Source: Opisthorchis felineus | Taxonomy: Eukaryota > Platyhelminthes > Trematoda > Opisthorchiida > Opisthorchiidae | Direction: 5' to 3' | NCBI GenBank assembly: GCA_004794785.1 | Contig: SJOL01007456.1 | Span: 156,055-220,054 of the forward strand | Length of the DNA: 64,000 nt | Shown: piece by piece, positions 24,350-35,269 of the stretch | Layout of the letters: each line of letters begins with the position of its first letter | How positions within the stretch are numbered: the stretch's first letter is position 1 | Position numbers and translations under genes: made by a program | Notes under the pieces: model-generated | What the model was told of the DNA's origin: nothing | The model's database searches: none | Seen by the model: only the letters and a program-made list of their open reading frames with translations

Positions 24350-25044
24350 GGACAGCTCGTAATCACTTGACGCTGAGAAGAAAGCAATTAATTCTGAAAC
24401 AAGGTGTTTCAGTATTCGAACACCTTTCCTTGAACAACAAAAGGCTCAGGATGATTTCCTTTTATGTGGCACAGGTTGTATTCCGTAACTAGAAAAACTC
24501 CCATCATAATTATACCTGCGTATGCGTCATTTATCGGACCCTTAATAGTTTTTTTTTTGGGGGGGGATTTTACCGTTTCGTGTTGTAAGAAATCTTTTTT
24601 CTTGATTTGGAGCCTTTCGCCGTCCGCAAATTAGCAGTTTTGCACAGGTGCGCATGTCTCTTATGTTTTGTACAAAATCAGGAGCCGGTTTTTGTCACCT
24701 AGCGCCTGCGTCACCCTGTCACTTAGAAAATCGAAATCAGCTTTGTGGTTTGAGTTTGAAAAAGATCTTATCCCCTGTATTTGCAGAATGAAGTTTATCA
24801 TCCACCTGTGTATATCTTCTTTCGGGGACTGGAAAACATGTGACCAGACGGATGAACGATGTTGCTAGAATATTTCCTGCGAATTTTCTGTCAAGAAGCG
24901 GGACGCATGTAGGAATTTCCTGCGGTTCTAACAAGTTCAGGTCAGTGGTCCCCTTCAGTAAACAGTGCCCTTTTGGAGCATGTAACAGATGATGAAAAGT
25001 ACAATGTTGGAGAGCTTTGACAAATCACACTGGTTTTCAGCCGT
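24350..25044. other. unassigned non-coding DNA
   Basis: Contains an adjacent poly-T and poly-G run (24549-24567). Nothing else recognised. Confidence 0.4.
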
Positions 25045-25152
25045 TCATGACCAACCAGTTAGGTGTCCAACCACTGGCGAGAAAGTCACGGATTCGAGAC
25101 TCTCTGGAGTTTCGTGAGATGTGCATTGCTGATGATTTCCAATTCGGACGAG
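25045..25152 (+). mobile_element. H2 SINE, 3' end replaced
   Basis: The A-box position has TGACCAACCAGTTAGG and the B-box position GGATTCGAGAC (25090-25100), then the H2 signature GAGTTTCGTGAGATGTGCA. CTGATGA is intact (25129-25135), followed by TTTCC and CGGAC for stem II, then GAGAAA instead of GAAA. The sequence passes straight into an inverted S1 element at about 25153, so the stem I return strand and H2 tail are lost. Confidence 0.8.
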
Positions 25153-25318
25153 AAAAAAATCGGTACCTAACTGCCATGCCACCAGAAGGAAGCACGTGGG
25201 CTGGGATACTGCCAGGTTGCCCAAGCCTAGACAGGGGAAGTCCAGAGGCAGAGGTCGGGTTCGAACTACGGACCTTCCGGTCAGTAAATCCGCGCTCTAA
25301 CCACTGAGCCATCTGGCC
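25153..25318 (-). mobile_element. S1 tRNA-derived SINE
   Basis: Read on the minus strand: A box TGGCTCAGTGGTTAGAGCG (about 25311-25293), B box AGTTCGAACCC (25267-25257), the TGCCTCTGG, CTTGGGCAACCTGGCAGTAT and GTGGCATGGCAG body blocks, ending in a poly-T tail. It is one of the best-preserved SINE heads in the window. It abuts the H2 SINE tail to tail. Confidence 0.92.
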
Positions 25319-25319
25319 C

Positions 25320-26164
25320 TACTGAGTCAACTGTACATTGATTCTCGACTTTCCAGCGGAGGGTGGATTCATTGACAGGACGAAATCTCGACCGAAATGT
25401 TTTGCATTTCCAAGGTAATTTCCTAAAAAAGCAGCAAAAAATTCGTAAGCCTCTTTCATAATACATAAGACTGGTCGCAACTTGCCCGTAAAATAACATT
25501 TTATTGGGTCTGTCGTATGAAGTGACGTCCTGCACACATTAATGAAAACCAGCCACCACGGAACTCAAGTGAACTGTCACTTATATTGGGGCAATATTCC
25601 CACTTCTTGAGTGTAGGCTCAGTTGACTCAACAGGCAGTCTTTGCACAATACATTTGGTTGAAGAACACGACACCCGAATTTCACTCGAATCTCCCGTTT
25701 TACCCGATTACTATCCAGACGCATGATTTCACCAGGTGTGATTGCATGGCATGTGAAAGCATTAACGGAGTTTCGCGGCGAGTGCACAGTTCACTAAGAT
25801 TTTGCCAAATGCCGAAGCCGTAGACGACCCAATCTTCTGACTAACCAGCACCCGCATCCATCACATCAACACGCAATACGTGCTCCGTGCGAGGGATCCA
25901 AAGACCCAACATGACGAAGTATTCAGCCGACTGCTTGTCTAGCAGACAAACGAACCCCTCCTGAGCTCAAACGTTACGGAACTAGGTGAAGATTGAATTA
26001 TCAGATAAAGGCAGAGGGACAAGAACAGTATTAGCCCGCATATCAGTCGGAGAAGTGACACACTCCTTGTGAACAGAAGCCGGGTGACGAATGCTCTTCA
26101 CACCGAATGAAGCAAAGGTCAAATTCGTCACCTATCCAGTCCATGTACCCTGACAAATAAACAG
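25320..26164. other. unassigned non-coding DNA
   Basis: Nothing recognised. Several overlapping chance frames just below 100 codons. Confidence 0.4.
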
Positions 26165-26595
26165 TTCGTTGATTTGGCGGAATACACTCATTTGCAAACA
26201 AATTTCGTTTTGCGAGAGACTCACCTGGAACCCAGCTGAAACTCTCGTTTGTGATGTCGAAGAATTTTCAGCAACCTTATGAGTAGTACATTGCGTAAAA
26301 TTACATGCATCGCGATATCTCGAATATCGTACCAACTGAAACATGAGGCGGCCTGGTGTAGCACATTCAGTTGCCTGGAAACATCACAAACGAGAGATTC
26401 AGCTGGGTTTCAGATGAGTCTCCCGTAAAACGATATTTGCTTGCAAGTGAGTGTATTTCGTTAATTTCGTACAAATTGGTTCCAAGTAGAACATAAGTTT
26501 GATGGAAACTCGAAGACTGCGCCTACCTGATGAGCTCCAAGAAGGACGAAACCGGTCGTGGGCTGTCTTGGGGCTCATCAGGTAGGCGCAGCAGG
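26165..26595. mobile_element. H1 repeat, mosaic of inverted and direct units
   Basis: A minus-oriented block (26185-26255) is joined directly to a plus-strand terminus (TCGAAGAATTTTCAGCAACC). Then comes a full plus unit: GATATCTCGAATATCGTACC, GAGGCGGCCTGGTGTAGCAC, CACAAACGAGAGATTCAGC, the TTTGCTTGC region and a nearly intact ribozyme at 26521-26563. The last 28 bases (26565-26592) are an inverted copy of the ribozyme's first half. Confidence 0.92.
26521..26563 (+). ncRNA. hammerhead ribozyme core (H1)
   Basis: Stem I GCCTAC (26521-26526) with GTGGGC (26558-26563), six pairs including one G-U; CTGATGA (26527-26533); stem II GCTC with GGAC, one C-A mismatch; GAAA (26548-26551); CCGG as a minimal stem III; cleavage expected after GTC, between 26557 and 26558. 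All catalytic core bases of the consensus are present. Activity is inferred. Confidence 0.8.
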
Positions 26596-26690
26596 CAGGG
26601 TGCCCAAACCCCGGATGGATAGATCGAAAACTGGGGTGCAGTTTTGATCACAGGACTTACGCCCTAACCATGAGCTATCTTGATCGTTTT
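26594..26690 (-). mobile_element. tRNA-like SINE head
   Basis: On the minus strand ATAGCTCATGGTTAGGGC (26678-26661) fits a Pol III A box and GATCAAAACTG (about 26649-26639) a weak B box. The body block GGGGTTTGGGCACCCTG resembles the S1 body. It is probably a diverged S1 relative, inserted against the H1 mosaic. Confidence 0.6.
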
Positions 26691-26699
26691 TTAGGCTGC

Positions 26700-27186
26700 T
26701 TGCGTAGGTTACGAATTTCGACAGGTTTCAAGCTAGGCGAGGTCACTACCAGCGAATTCGCCCTTTAGGACAGGTCACATTGTTGAGTCCTGCTTGTGTA
26801 GACAAGTAGATGTTGTGACCGATGGGTTTATGACGGTAAGCAATATTCGCAAATGCTGTAACTGATAGAGAGGGGAAAGCTGAGCACGTCGACTGATTAT
26901 TCATCAGGTACTCGATACTCGTCAGACTAGACCGATCAACGTCTTTGCAAGCAGCACCGTCAGAAATCGAGGAAAGTTATTTGTGTTGTGCACATCTTGT
27001 GCGGATATATCGAACAGCATTTGAAACAAAACTTGGAAGCCTGGTCATCATTGCAGTTTTTGGTTTTTGTTGACAATGTGAGTCAGTGAGGTGTTGTCTT
27101 TAGAAATAACCCTGATTGACGTAATGACACTCCTTGCAGTCAAACTGTTCTTGTTTCCTTTTCACAACAGAGGAAATCGATGCACA
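26700..27186. other. unassigned non-coding DNA
   Basis: Nothing recognised. Confidence 0.4.
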
Positions 27187-27470
27187 CTTGCATACTTACA
27201 AGGTTCCTGAAAATCCCCCGACAGCCCACGACTGGTTCTGCCCTCTTTGGGGCTCATCAGGTAGACGCAGTCCCCTAGTTTCCGTCCAAGTTGTGTTCCT
27301 TTATGAAAACATACCTTGACATCTATAATATCGAACCAGCTGGAACATGAGGTGGGCTTTGTGTAGCACACTCAGTTGAAGAATATCATGAACGAGAGAG
27401 ATTCAGTTGTCTCCCGTGAAAACTCATCTGGTATGCAAATGACTGTATTTGTCGAAAACCATCGTATGTT
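27187..27470. mobile_element. H1 inverted dimer
   Basis: A minus-oriented ribozyme half (27187-27300) is followed by plus-oriented ATATCGAACCAGCTGGAACA, TGTGTAGCACACTCAGTTG and GAGAGATTCAG blocks. On the minus strand the ribozyme keeps CTGATGA (27260-27254) and the stem I pairing GTCTAC with GTGGGC, but GAAA has become AGAA. Confidence 0.88.
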
Positions 27471-27479
27471 TTCCAGTCT

Positions 27480-28077
27480 ATCCAGAAATGATAACACGGT
27501 CTTATCTACGGAGTCATTGGATGATACCGACAAAATTACTTGATGAGTTTGTGCGGAGGAATGACCTATGCACCACTATCACCACAAATGTAGTCAGTAT
27601 TCCGTTACAGGATGGTGCACGTAGCTCCTGTATACATTGATCTCGCCAATGCGTACTTTCACACACACAAATCAGACATTAACCACCTACGGAAAACCGG
27701 ATGAACTAAATGTGAGTTACCATAGCCCGTGTCCCACATCGAACTTTGATAAACAACTTCTTGTCATATGTTTAGTGCAAGATCAAGTTAGATTTGATCA
27801 TCGCTTATTCCATAAAACAAAACAACTCACGGAAACACGCAAACAATTCGCACAACAAAAACAAACAAACCAACACTGGATTCGGTCGTAGAGAATTGAA
27901 CCCAGAACACTCAAATCGTCAAATCCGCCCGTCCGAAAAACAGTCAAAGGGCTATTGGTTCCAGTCGTTTTATGCCGAATCTCTGGGTAGCAGACTTCGT
28001 TCTTCCAACTAGGATCAGCCCGGCTGACAGTACTTCAGCTTCGCCCAAAACCACAATATCAGGGATGAAGAATTGTT
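27480..28077. other. unassigned non-coding DNA
   Basis: On the minus strand, GGGTTCAATTCTC near 27890-27902 resembles a B box, but I see no matching A box or SINE body, so no element is called. Confidence 0.35.
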
Positions 28078-28270
28078 AGAGAAATACACTCATTTGCAAA
28101 CAAATTTGGTAGTTCGCTAATTTCGTGAAATTTGGTTTCAAGTAGAACATGAGGTTGACGGAAACTCGGGGACTGCGCCTATCTGATGAGTCCCAAGAAG
28201 GGTGAAACCGGTTGTGGGCTGTCGAAGGATTTTCAGCAACCTTACGAGTAGTGTCTTACGTCTATACATA
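28078..28270 (+). mobile_element. H1 repeat with intact-looking ribozyme
   Basis: It begins with a minus-type CACTCATTTGCAAACAAATT block joined to plus-type CGCTAATTTCGTGAAATTTG, AGAACATGAGGTTGACGGAA, the ribozyme and the TTTTCAGCAACCTTACGAGTAG terminus. It is compact and well preserved compared with other copies. Confidence 0.9.
28177..28219 (+). ncRNA. hammerhead ribozyme core (H1), complete
   Basis: Stem I GCCTAT (28177-28182) with GTGGGC (28214-28219), six pairs counting two G-U; CTGATGA (28183-28189); stem II GTCC (28190-28193) with GGGT (28200-28203), four pairs counting two G-U; GAAA (28204-28207); CCGG minimal stem III; cleavage triplet GUU, expected after 28213. No core base is missing. 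GUU is a permitted but slower triplet than GUC. Confidence 0.85.
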
Positions 28271-28274
28271 AAGA

Positions 28275-29925
28275 ATTTTTCTTCATCTACTCCGTTAAAT
28301 GCACTAGATGACGCTAGACGCTCAACGATATTACTTGAGGATTTGCGGTGTAAATCCTAGTTCTACACCGTTAGTCCACCCAACTCTAAACTAAGGGAAA
28401 TTTGATTTTTCATCCCTACGCTGAACCTCCCAAATCCAACTTTAAGGCTGCAATGCAGGACGTCTCATACTCAAGGAACCAGTAAGCACAACTACTCTGA
28501 GGCCAAACTGCAGAGTTTTTTATGTTACCCGAGCCCCTATTCCTTAAGCAACAAACTAAATGGGCCAGTCATCTTTACACGTATATTCTTAGTGAAGCCC
28601 CAGCGAAACAAACAATTGCACGGACCTAATCGATACACAAAATACCTTGTCACCCAAAGCAATCTTGCAACACCAACGAAAAAATGCCACAAGAACTACC
28701 GGTCAATCCTCTAAATTGGGATATTTTGAGTGTTTTTTTGTGACGTTGTGTAAACTGTTATATTACTGTTACATACATAAAAATTTAGCACATACATTCC
28801 AAACAGTTCCACGGCATGCAAGTAAGGTATCTATGAAAGTCCATTTTTAGCGACAGGGTTTCTTACTCATGAGAAGCGTGGCACGATTCACACTGATTTT
28901 AATTCGGAACCTGTTGTCCTGACTAGTAGTGCGACTCATACCACCAGATTCTGGAAGAATACTATGGTCCACAAATAGAGTTCATCACCTATCCATAGCC
29001 TTCATGAAACTGAACGTGAAAGCCCTCGACTCACACCGCCGCCTTCAAAGTCACACAGAAAACTAGAACTACAGGGGACTTTTGAAATATACTCTAGTAA
29101 ACTTCATAAGATCCGAGGCTGTGTAACATGTGCGCCAGCACGTCGAATCGAATAAGCCTCCCTTTCTATATGAGACGACCAAGTTGGTTGACAAACCAAA
29201 CCTTCAAACCAACTGTCCACCGCATTTCACCGCACTTTGTGAACCTTGCGCTTCCAGTGTATTCATATAGCCTGGTTTCTGTGGGGGAAGGCAAAAACGG
29301 AATACAGCGGCTCTGTATCTGGTTGTTGCCATGGGCGATGAGCTTGCGTAATACATCCAACAAATGAGGGTACATGTGTTATTCATTGCGGTTTCATTTA
29401 AAACCCACTCCGGAAAACAATCTTGAAACCTAACTCATGAAAAAAATGAGGAAGAGGTAATTAAGCTGGGATTAAGTTCCCTTTTACCCGCTTCAAAACA
29501 TCGCATACCTTTTGCAATGAGTTCCGATCACCCTTGTTCAGCTACGTATCTAGAATTGACTGTAGTAATATCGAGATTTGGCCCTCTTGATGAAGAGCCT
29601 TCTGCAAATCACGTGATGACAATGTAATGCTTTTCCATAAGATTGTTCCAAGCCTGCGTGGTTACCAGAATTGATTGTACAACCCAAACAAAAGGACTCA
29701 GACCGCTGAGTCTGGAAAGCTGTCCCCGGACTCTTATGCGCTGAACGGATGTTTCATTCTTCCAGGCCTTGCTGTGGCAGCCCAAATATCCCAGTAGCAC
29801 GGATAAGACCCTAGGAGGTTTCCCCCAATGGTCATATATTTCAATAAATAGGCAATCACATATACGAAATTAAAAAGATACTTGGGTTATCCTTTATCGG
29901 AACAAGATGTTTACGAAAAGACAAA
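28275..29925. other. unassigned non-coding DNA
   Basis: Nothing recognised. Confidence 0.45.
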
Positions 29926-29935
29926 AACGAATAAT

Positions 29936-30530
29936 CTAAGAACCTAATCTCCTTCCCTCTGATTTCTGAGAAAAACTCAATAACTTATTGTGTTGACGAC
30001 GTGTACCGCCCATTTCATCCTGAGAAGTGGGTGAAATTACCGGGGGACATTCCAGTGAGCTGCTTTCCATTATCATCTGATCGTTGCTACTTGGACTTCG
30101 GTTGAATGCCTTTGATGTTAACCAGGTGAGCCAGAATGCAGGCATATTGATCTTAGCATCAGGGGACTCCTTGTTTACACTCCAACCATGTGAAGTACTA
30201 ATTTCTGTAGAATTGTTGGAAAACATCACAGTGAATTTGGATGGCTCCATCACTAACGGGTGTATTGTAAACCTCATGCGATTTTCAAACCTGCTACATG
30301 TTACTTTGGGAAATAAACTCCGAAGCTGAGGAATGTAATCCAAATGAAATATCTGCCTTGACGTATGAAGTACTCTGTTGACATCTCCCGGATAGCTTCA
30401 GATAGATTACTCCTTCACCGTACACTGTCTTCTCATCATCACAGCTTTCAAATGGAACTTGATGCGTATTCTCTGGAACCAACGATAACATTACGAATAG
30501 AAACAGAATTCTTGTTTTAGACGTCCCAGT
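29936..30530 (-). pseudogene. possible broken or spliced coding block, unknown protein
   Basis: Two adjoining minus-strand frames look more protein-like than others in the window. The first (about 30530-30385) reads RILFLFVMLSLVPENTHQ then PFESCDDEKTVYGEGVIYLK, beginning with a hydrophobic stretch like a signal peptide. The second (about 30390-29936) reads PGDVNRVLHTSRQIF, then FENRMRFTIHPLVMEPSKF, and ends SQKSEGRRLGS before a stop. The frames differ by one base near 30385, so it is either a frameshifted pseudogene or two exons with a very short intron. I recognise no family. It may also be chance. Confidence 0.3.
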
Positions 30531-30534
30531 TAAT

Positions 30535-33500
30535 CAGTCTGAGTTGTGGTGGAAAAGCAGCGATTCCCCCCTAACCAGCTTACAGATCACGACATATCTA
30601 TGGGATGGTTTTGATAGCCTCTAGATAAATCTCTTCGTGTGGTTGTCGACCAGCTTGTGAAACCTAGAGAAATCACCATGGGAACAGAGACAAAAAAAAT
30701 TCCCATATGAATTCCATCTGTCCTGAAAATTGCAATGTCCAGAAAATAGGCCACATAACGTTGTTGTTACGATTTACTCATCCTGTTACGGATAGGGAGT
30801 CTTGTATGAGTAGGACTGAACTTAGACGCGCACTCGAAATTGTAGGCACCCAGATAGAAAATGTGTAACACCATCATTCTTCGAAGTTTACGGATGCCTG
30901 TTTGAAAACCTCAAGATCTCAGCGACAGTACTTCGGAGACTGGATTGGGGACACTTAGTGCCTGCGTGTTCGACTGAACATCCATAGCTAACTCTGCTTC
31001 CCTGTTGAGTTTTGCGCGCCTCCTTTAACCCACGCAGATTTTTTCCACCATTTTCTGCCGTGTCCCAAATAGTCGGGTGTAAACAAGTCCATCAAAAGGG
31101 GGAGCAATTGTTTCCGAACGGGGTCATCAGCTTGAAGGTCAAGTAGATAAGTGAGACCAGGGAACTCACATAGCTTGGATGAACCACAGCGGAAAGCAGA
31201 TTTTGCAGACTGACAAAAATTACATATAACCGGTGAAGGTCAGTGTATTCCAATGAACGTCATAATCGGGTCCTTCAAGCCATTCGATCCGAAAGAAACA
31301 CGCAGTCTGAGCGAACGATATGCTACACTAGCCCAAACGGAACAACGGGGAGGCTGATCTCGTGACGCAATCTTTAATGGGCAAAGCTCCCGGAACAATG
31401 AAACGCAAAGACTCGGGCCATTTTGCAATGGTCTCAGCAGTAAGCAAAATCCTGTACAAAATTGCCAAGAAATTGGACTTTATCAAACTTTTTGGTATTG
31501 ATCGGTGTCTACTCTGGTTCACGGTAATCATCTGAGTGATCTGGTGGTATTTTCTACTACAGGACACCGCTGAATACTAAAAGCATTACGGTGATCATGT
31601 GGATCTCGTAAACAGATTGTAAACACACAGATTTCAAACACGTGAGCAATGGCCTAGCCTAAAGTCGAAACCGCATGGATAACATTCCAAGTCTGTTGGA
31701 TTTTGGTTTGATCTCAGTTCATCAGGTTTGCATTCCGGTAAACTTGAGGCAGACGGAAATACGTGTTAACAAATTTAGGTATAGTTCAGTAATGGGCTGC
31801 TTTCTCATGCAAGATCGGAGTAAAACATGGTCTTAAATTTTGCTGATGCGTAAAACGGAACTTGTCTGGGGCATCGTCATGTAACCAAATGAAAGGAGAT
31901 ATATTTTTTGTGAGATGTTGAGTAGAGGCGGAACTATTTCTTGCTTCTATACAATAGTAAAAAGTGTAAAAACGGCCTAGTTTTTCGTCCGTTTGCACGG
32001 TAGGCAGTACTTGACTGAATGTTCCAAGAGAGCAACCTCCTTGTGTTGTGACCATGCCAACAAGACAAAGTGAAGGAGTACTTGCCTTGACTTTTCAGCC
32101 TCTAGCTGCCCTAAGAATAGTGTTGTTGTAGACAAAATTGACCTGATGTTTGTTTCAGAATGAATCGGAAAAACCAAGATGTTCAATCATGGCCAATCAC
32201 TACACGTTGAAGGTTATGCTTTTTTTGAGTCCGTAATGTGGCACCGTATCTATCGTGGTCATCGCAACAATAGTTCAGATGTTGGCAGTCATTTCTGCTT
32301 TATTTTTGTATGTCCTTCAAAATAGACAGCTAGTCACTGCCATGTGTAAAATGTCAATCGATCCAGAGCTTCCGTTGGAAATATCGGACAATTTTCAAGC
32401 AGTGTCACGTCAATCTGTCTGACTTTCTTTCAAAATGAGTCGTCAGATATGACAAAGGTGAGAGACTATCTCTAAATTCGACAGTGTACCACAGCCTTCT
32501 CAGAGACTTTACTTAAAAATGGAACGGTGAGATAAAGAACAACCTTCTCTTGTTCTCCTCACAGCCAGAATGTTTCGTCTGCTCTGTCGGCTATATTTTC
32601 ACTTTGTTCAGGTTCGGATGCGGCTCGAGAATTAACCTCGCTTACATGATTGTCACCAATGAGCTGTTGCTGGCATCCAGCATTCTATAAACAAAGACAG
32701 TCAAAATTTGAAATTTCTGTAATCCATCGAAAATTGCATCCATGTGCTAGATGAGGAAGGCTGTTGAACTTCCTGTCATTCATCTCATGTACACTCACAT
32801 TTATTGCCGCGACTAATTGCCGCAATGAGCCGCTGGTCGCTTCTGCGCTGTGTCCGAATGCGTTTGAATGTCCCCGTAGTCTGTTTACAGATTTAAGAGG
32901 CGATTCCCCATATGTCGCTGATGCTATTCAAAAACCGCTAATATGCGCACAAAGACAGGTTAATTTGGGTTACGCAAACTAAACTTTCGTATGTGGATTC
33001 GAATGTTTCCACTGATGGTCTTCTGTATTCTAACCCCACCTTCGTGATAACGACCACAGTATAACGCGCTTCAGAACGAAATTCAGTAACAACACTTCAA
33101 AAAATAGAAAATAATTTCGTTCGTCCTTCAAGCGATAATTCGGACTTTGTCCAGACTGATGAAAACTGTGGTCTTTTCGGCTGTTGATCTCCTGGGACTT
33201 CCACTGAGTGACCGAACAAATAGAATGGGATATTATACCATACCCGGCACTCAGCTCCCAGGTTGTCCTTCAAGATCCCTTGTTCACATAAAGCAGGACT
33301 CTGGTTATCGATCCAGTTGCTTTCAGCATTACCGTATCTCACCATAGTATGGATTGTGCCATACGTATTATGTCGGTGGGTGCCACAATGCAACCGATAA
33401 GCTGCAGTATGGATTTTAGTCACCACAAGATAGCGCAGTTGGAAGTGTTCCGCGATCAACTTTGAGAGCCTTATCAAGTGTGAACTGAGGCCAAATGTGT

Positions 33501-34974
33501 TCCGCTAGGTCAAATGACTTTTGGATCAGAACTCACGCGTTGTCTGGGATGATCAGTATGACTTAGAAAGCCTAGTACAGTCAAGTTGACAGATAAGTCA
33601 TTCATGTGACACTCAGGCAAAAGCATCGAAATCAAGTCTTAAGGTTACTGGGGCAATATATTGTGGAGAGTCATCCTTTTGTGCCGTATACGTCGAGTAA
33701 AGAAAGACTGAAATGGTGGGGCTTGTATTGAGCGTTTTGCAGAAACCCTTATGAAACACGCAAGTACCCTCCTGCAATGCCGATCGGGCTCTCCCAGTGG
33801 GGAATTCTCAAACAAATGTCCCATACGGCTTATGAACTCTCAATCCTTTCTTTGTATATTTCTACCCCACTTTCCACCTTTCGGTTGAAGGCTTCCGCAA
33901 ATTCCAGATGTTTTATTGTGGCCACGGTATGTAAAGTTGGAAGTGTTGCATAAATTCTTTAAAATCTGTCTGCAGTGCACTACTTTAAATCGGTGCCCGC
34001 TATTAATCTGTCGTCAAATTCTCCTTGTGACCTTTATCAGAAGAGTCTAAACTTGTACAGTGAGGATAGTTTGGAAGTTCTTGTGCAAGCCTAATATGCT
34101 TCAAAAGGTCGTTCTTTAATATTTAGACAAAACTTAGTCTTGCGAAAGCCTGTTTCCATCTCGAACTATGTTTCATTCAGTGTAATATTTTAACCCTTGG
34201 TGGATGGAGTCACTACGCGATCACAGTTTGAAACAACATTGGCTGACCAAGTTAGAAGGTATTGCCCCCCTTGGTAGGTAATATCTTCTTTAAAAATTGA
34301 TCGATGTTATGCAGATATAGTGCGTGTGCGTGCGATTGATTCGCTCTTATTTCCAGAAATAAATAACAGAATACCTCTCCATTACTTCAACAGAAATAAC
34401 TAAGTGGGATGATGGACTAACCGTCTCACATTGACATTCGTTTTCGTCTATGAAGAAAACATTTTCAAAAAAAAGTACCTCATAGAAAGCACTGACAACC
34501 CTAGGCTTTCATACGACCAGGTTTTCACTCTCCCCTTACCAAAAACCTCCGCTCAAGAGAAAACATGTTGAACGGGACGATTTTTCGACTTAGTTTTCTG
34601 CTAGATGATGGGTCCGTGTGCCAAAAAACGTGCCCGATATTCGAGCGAATGGTGTTTAACCACAAAGCCAGGAGGTCATGCCTGATAGAAATCAGCTACC
34701 TTAAGAGCGCTTGGCAGTTTTGAATGTGTACCTGGATTTATCGTTCGATTAAACGAACTGATCCAAGATTCTACTAAGCCAAAACAAGTCAAGATGTAAC
34801 AAATGATTATAAACTTGTGGTTGGAGCGTCTTAAACTTTTTGACCACCCGTTCCTTAGAAACTTTGCCGGTGTCGAAAGGCGTCAATGAATTCCTAACGA
34901 GTTTATTAGAAGACAGGTGTACGGTTATGCAGCAGGTATTTCAGTCGCGTAAAACAGCCAGCAACATCATCTGC
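30535..34974. other. unassigned non-coding DNA
   Basis: No repeat family or gene recognised. The longest frame (126 codons, minus, 33097-33477) has no motif I know and lacks coding-like neighbours. Confidence 0.45.
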
Positions 34975-35262
34975 GGTGGACAAGTCGTTTGTTTTGCATA
35001 GCAAAACATCGTCTGCTGAAACCAGGGTTGTTCCCCGTAACTCCTTCAGAATAGCGCAAACCACGAGGTGGACAAAATATGACTTGGTAGAGGGCTGGGG
35101 AAGAGATTACAAAGAGCTTAGGTGTTGTTGGTTCGTCTCGCCTTCCAGGATGGGATCTCCGTGACCCCCTGTGCTTGGCTGGAGACATTGCGAGAAATGG
35201 CGGCTGATCTACGTCAGTGACTTCCATGCTGTCAGTTTCTTTCAAAATTGCCTGATTAAGCG
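34975..35262 (+). pseudogene. non-LTR retrotransposon RT C-terminus, broken
   Basis: Plus-strand translation matches the tail of the relic at 10.2-11.1 kb. WTKYDLVEG corresponds to its QPTLDLTEG; then, in a shifted frame, EEITKSLGVVGSSRLPGWDL and RDPLC; then after another one-base shift AWLETLREMAADLRQ, a stop, and QFLSKLPD before the final stop. The order LPGW, then AWLETLR-MA, is the usual end of fluke LINE polymerases. Upstream the thumb motifs (LLYG, RWLGH) are not readable, so the copy is truncated or decayed. Confidence 0.85.
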
Positions 35263-35269
35263 CTTGAGA

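Noticed and set aside
27885..27960. Minus-strand tRNA-derived SINE
   Set aside because: A B-box-like GGGTTCAATTCTC is present but no A box or SINE body could be found.
33097..33477. 126-codon minus-strand frame as a gene
   Set aside because: No start context, domain or splice partner is visible, and the composition is not distinctive.
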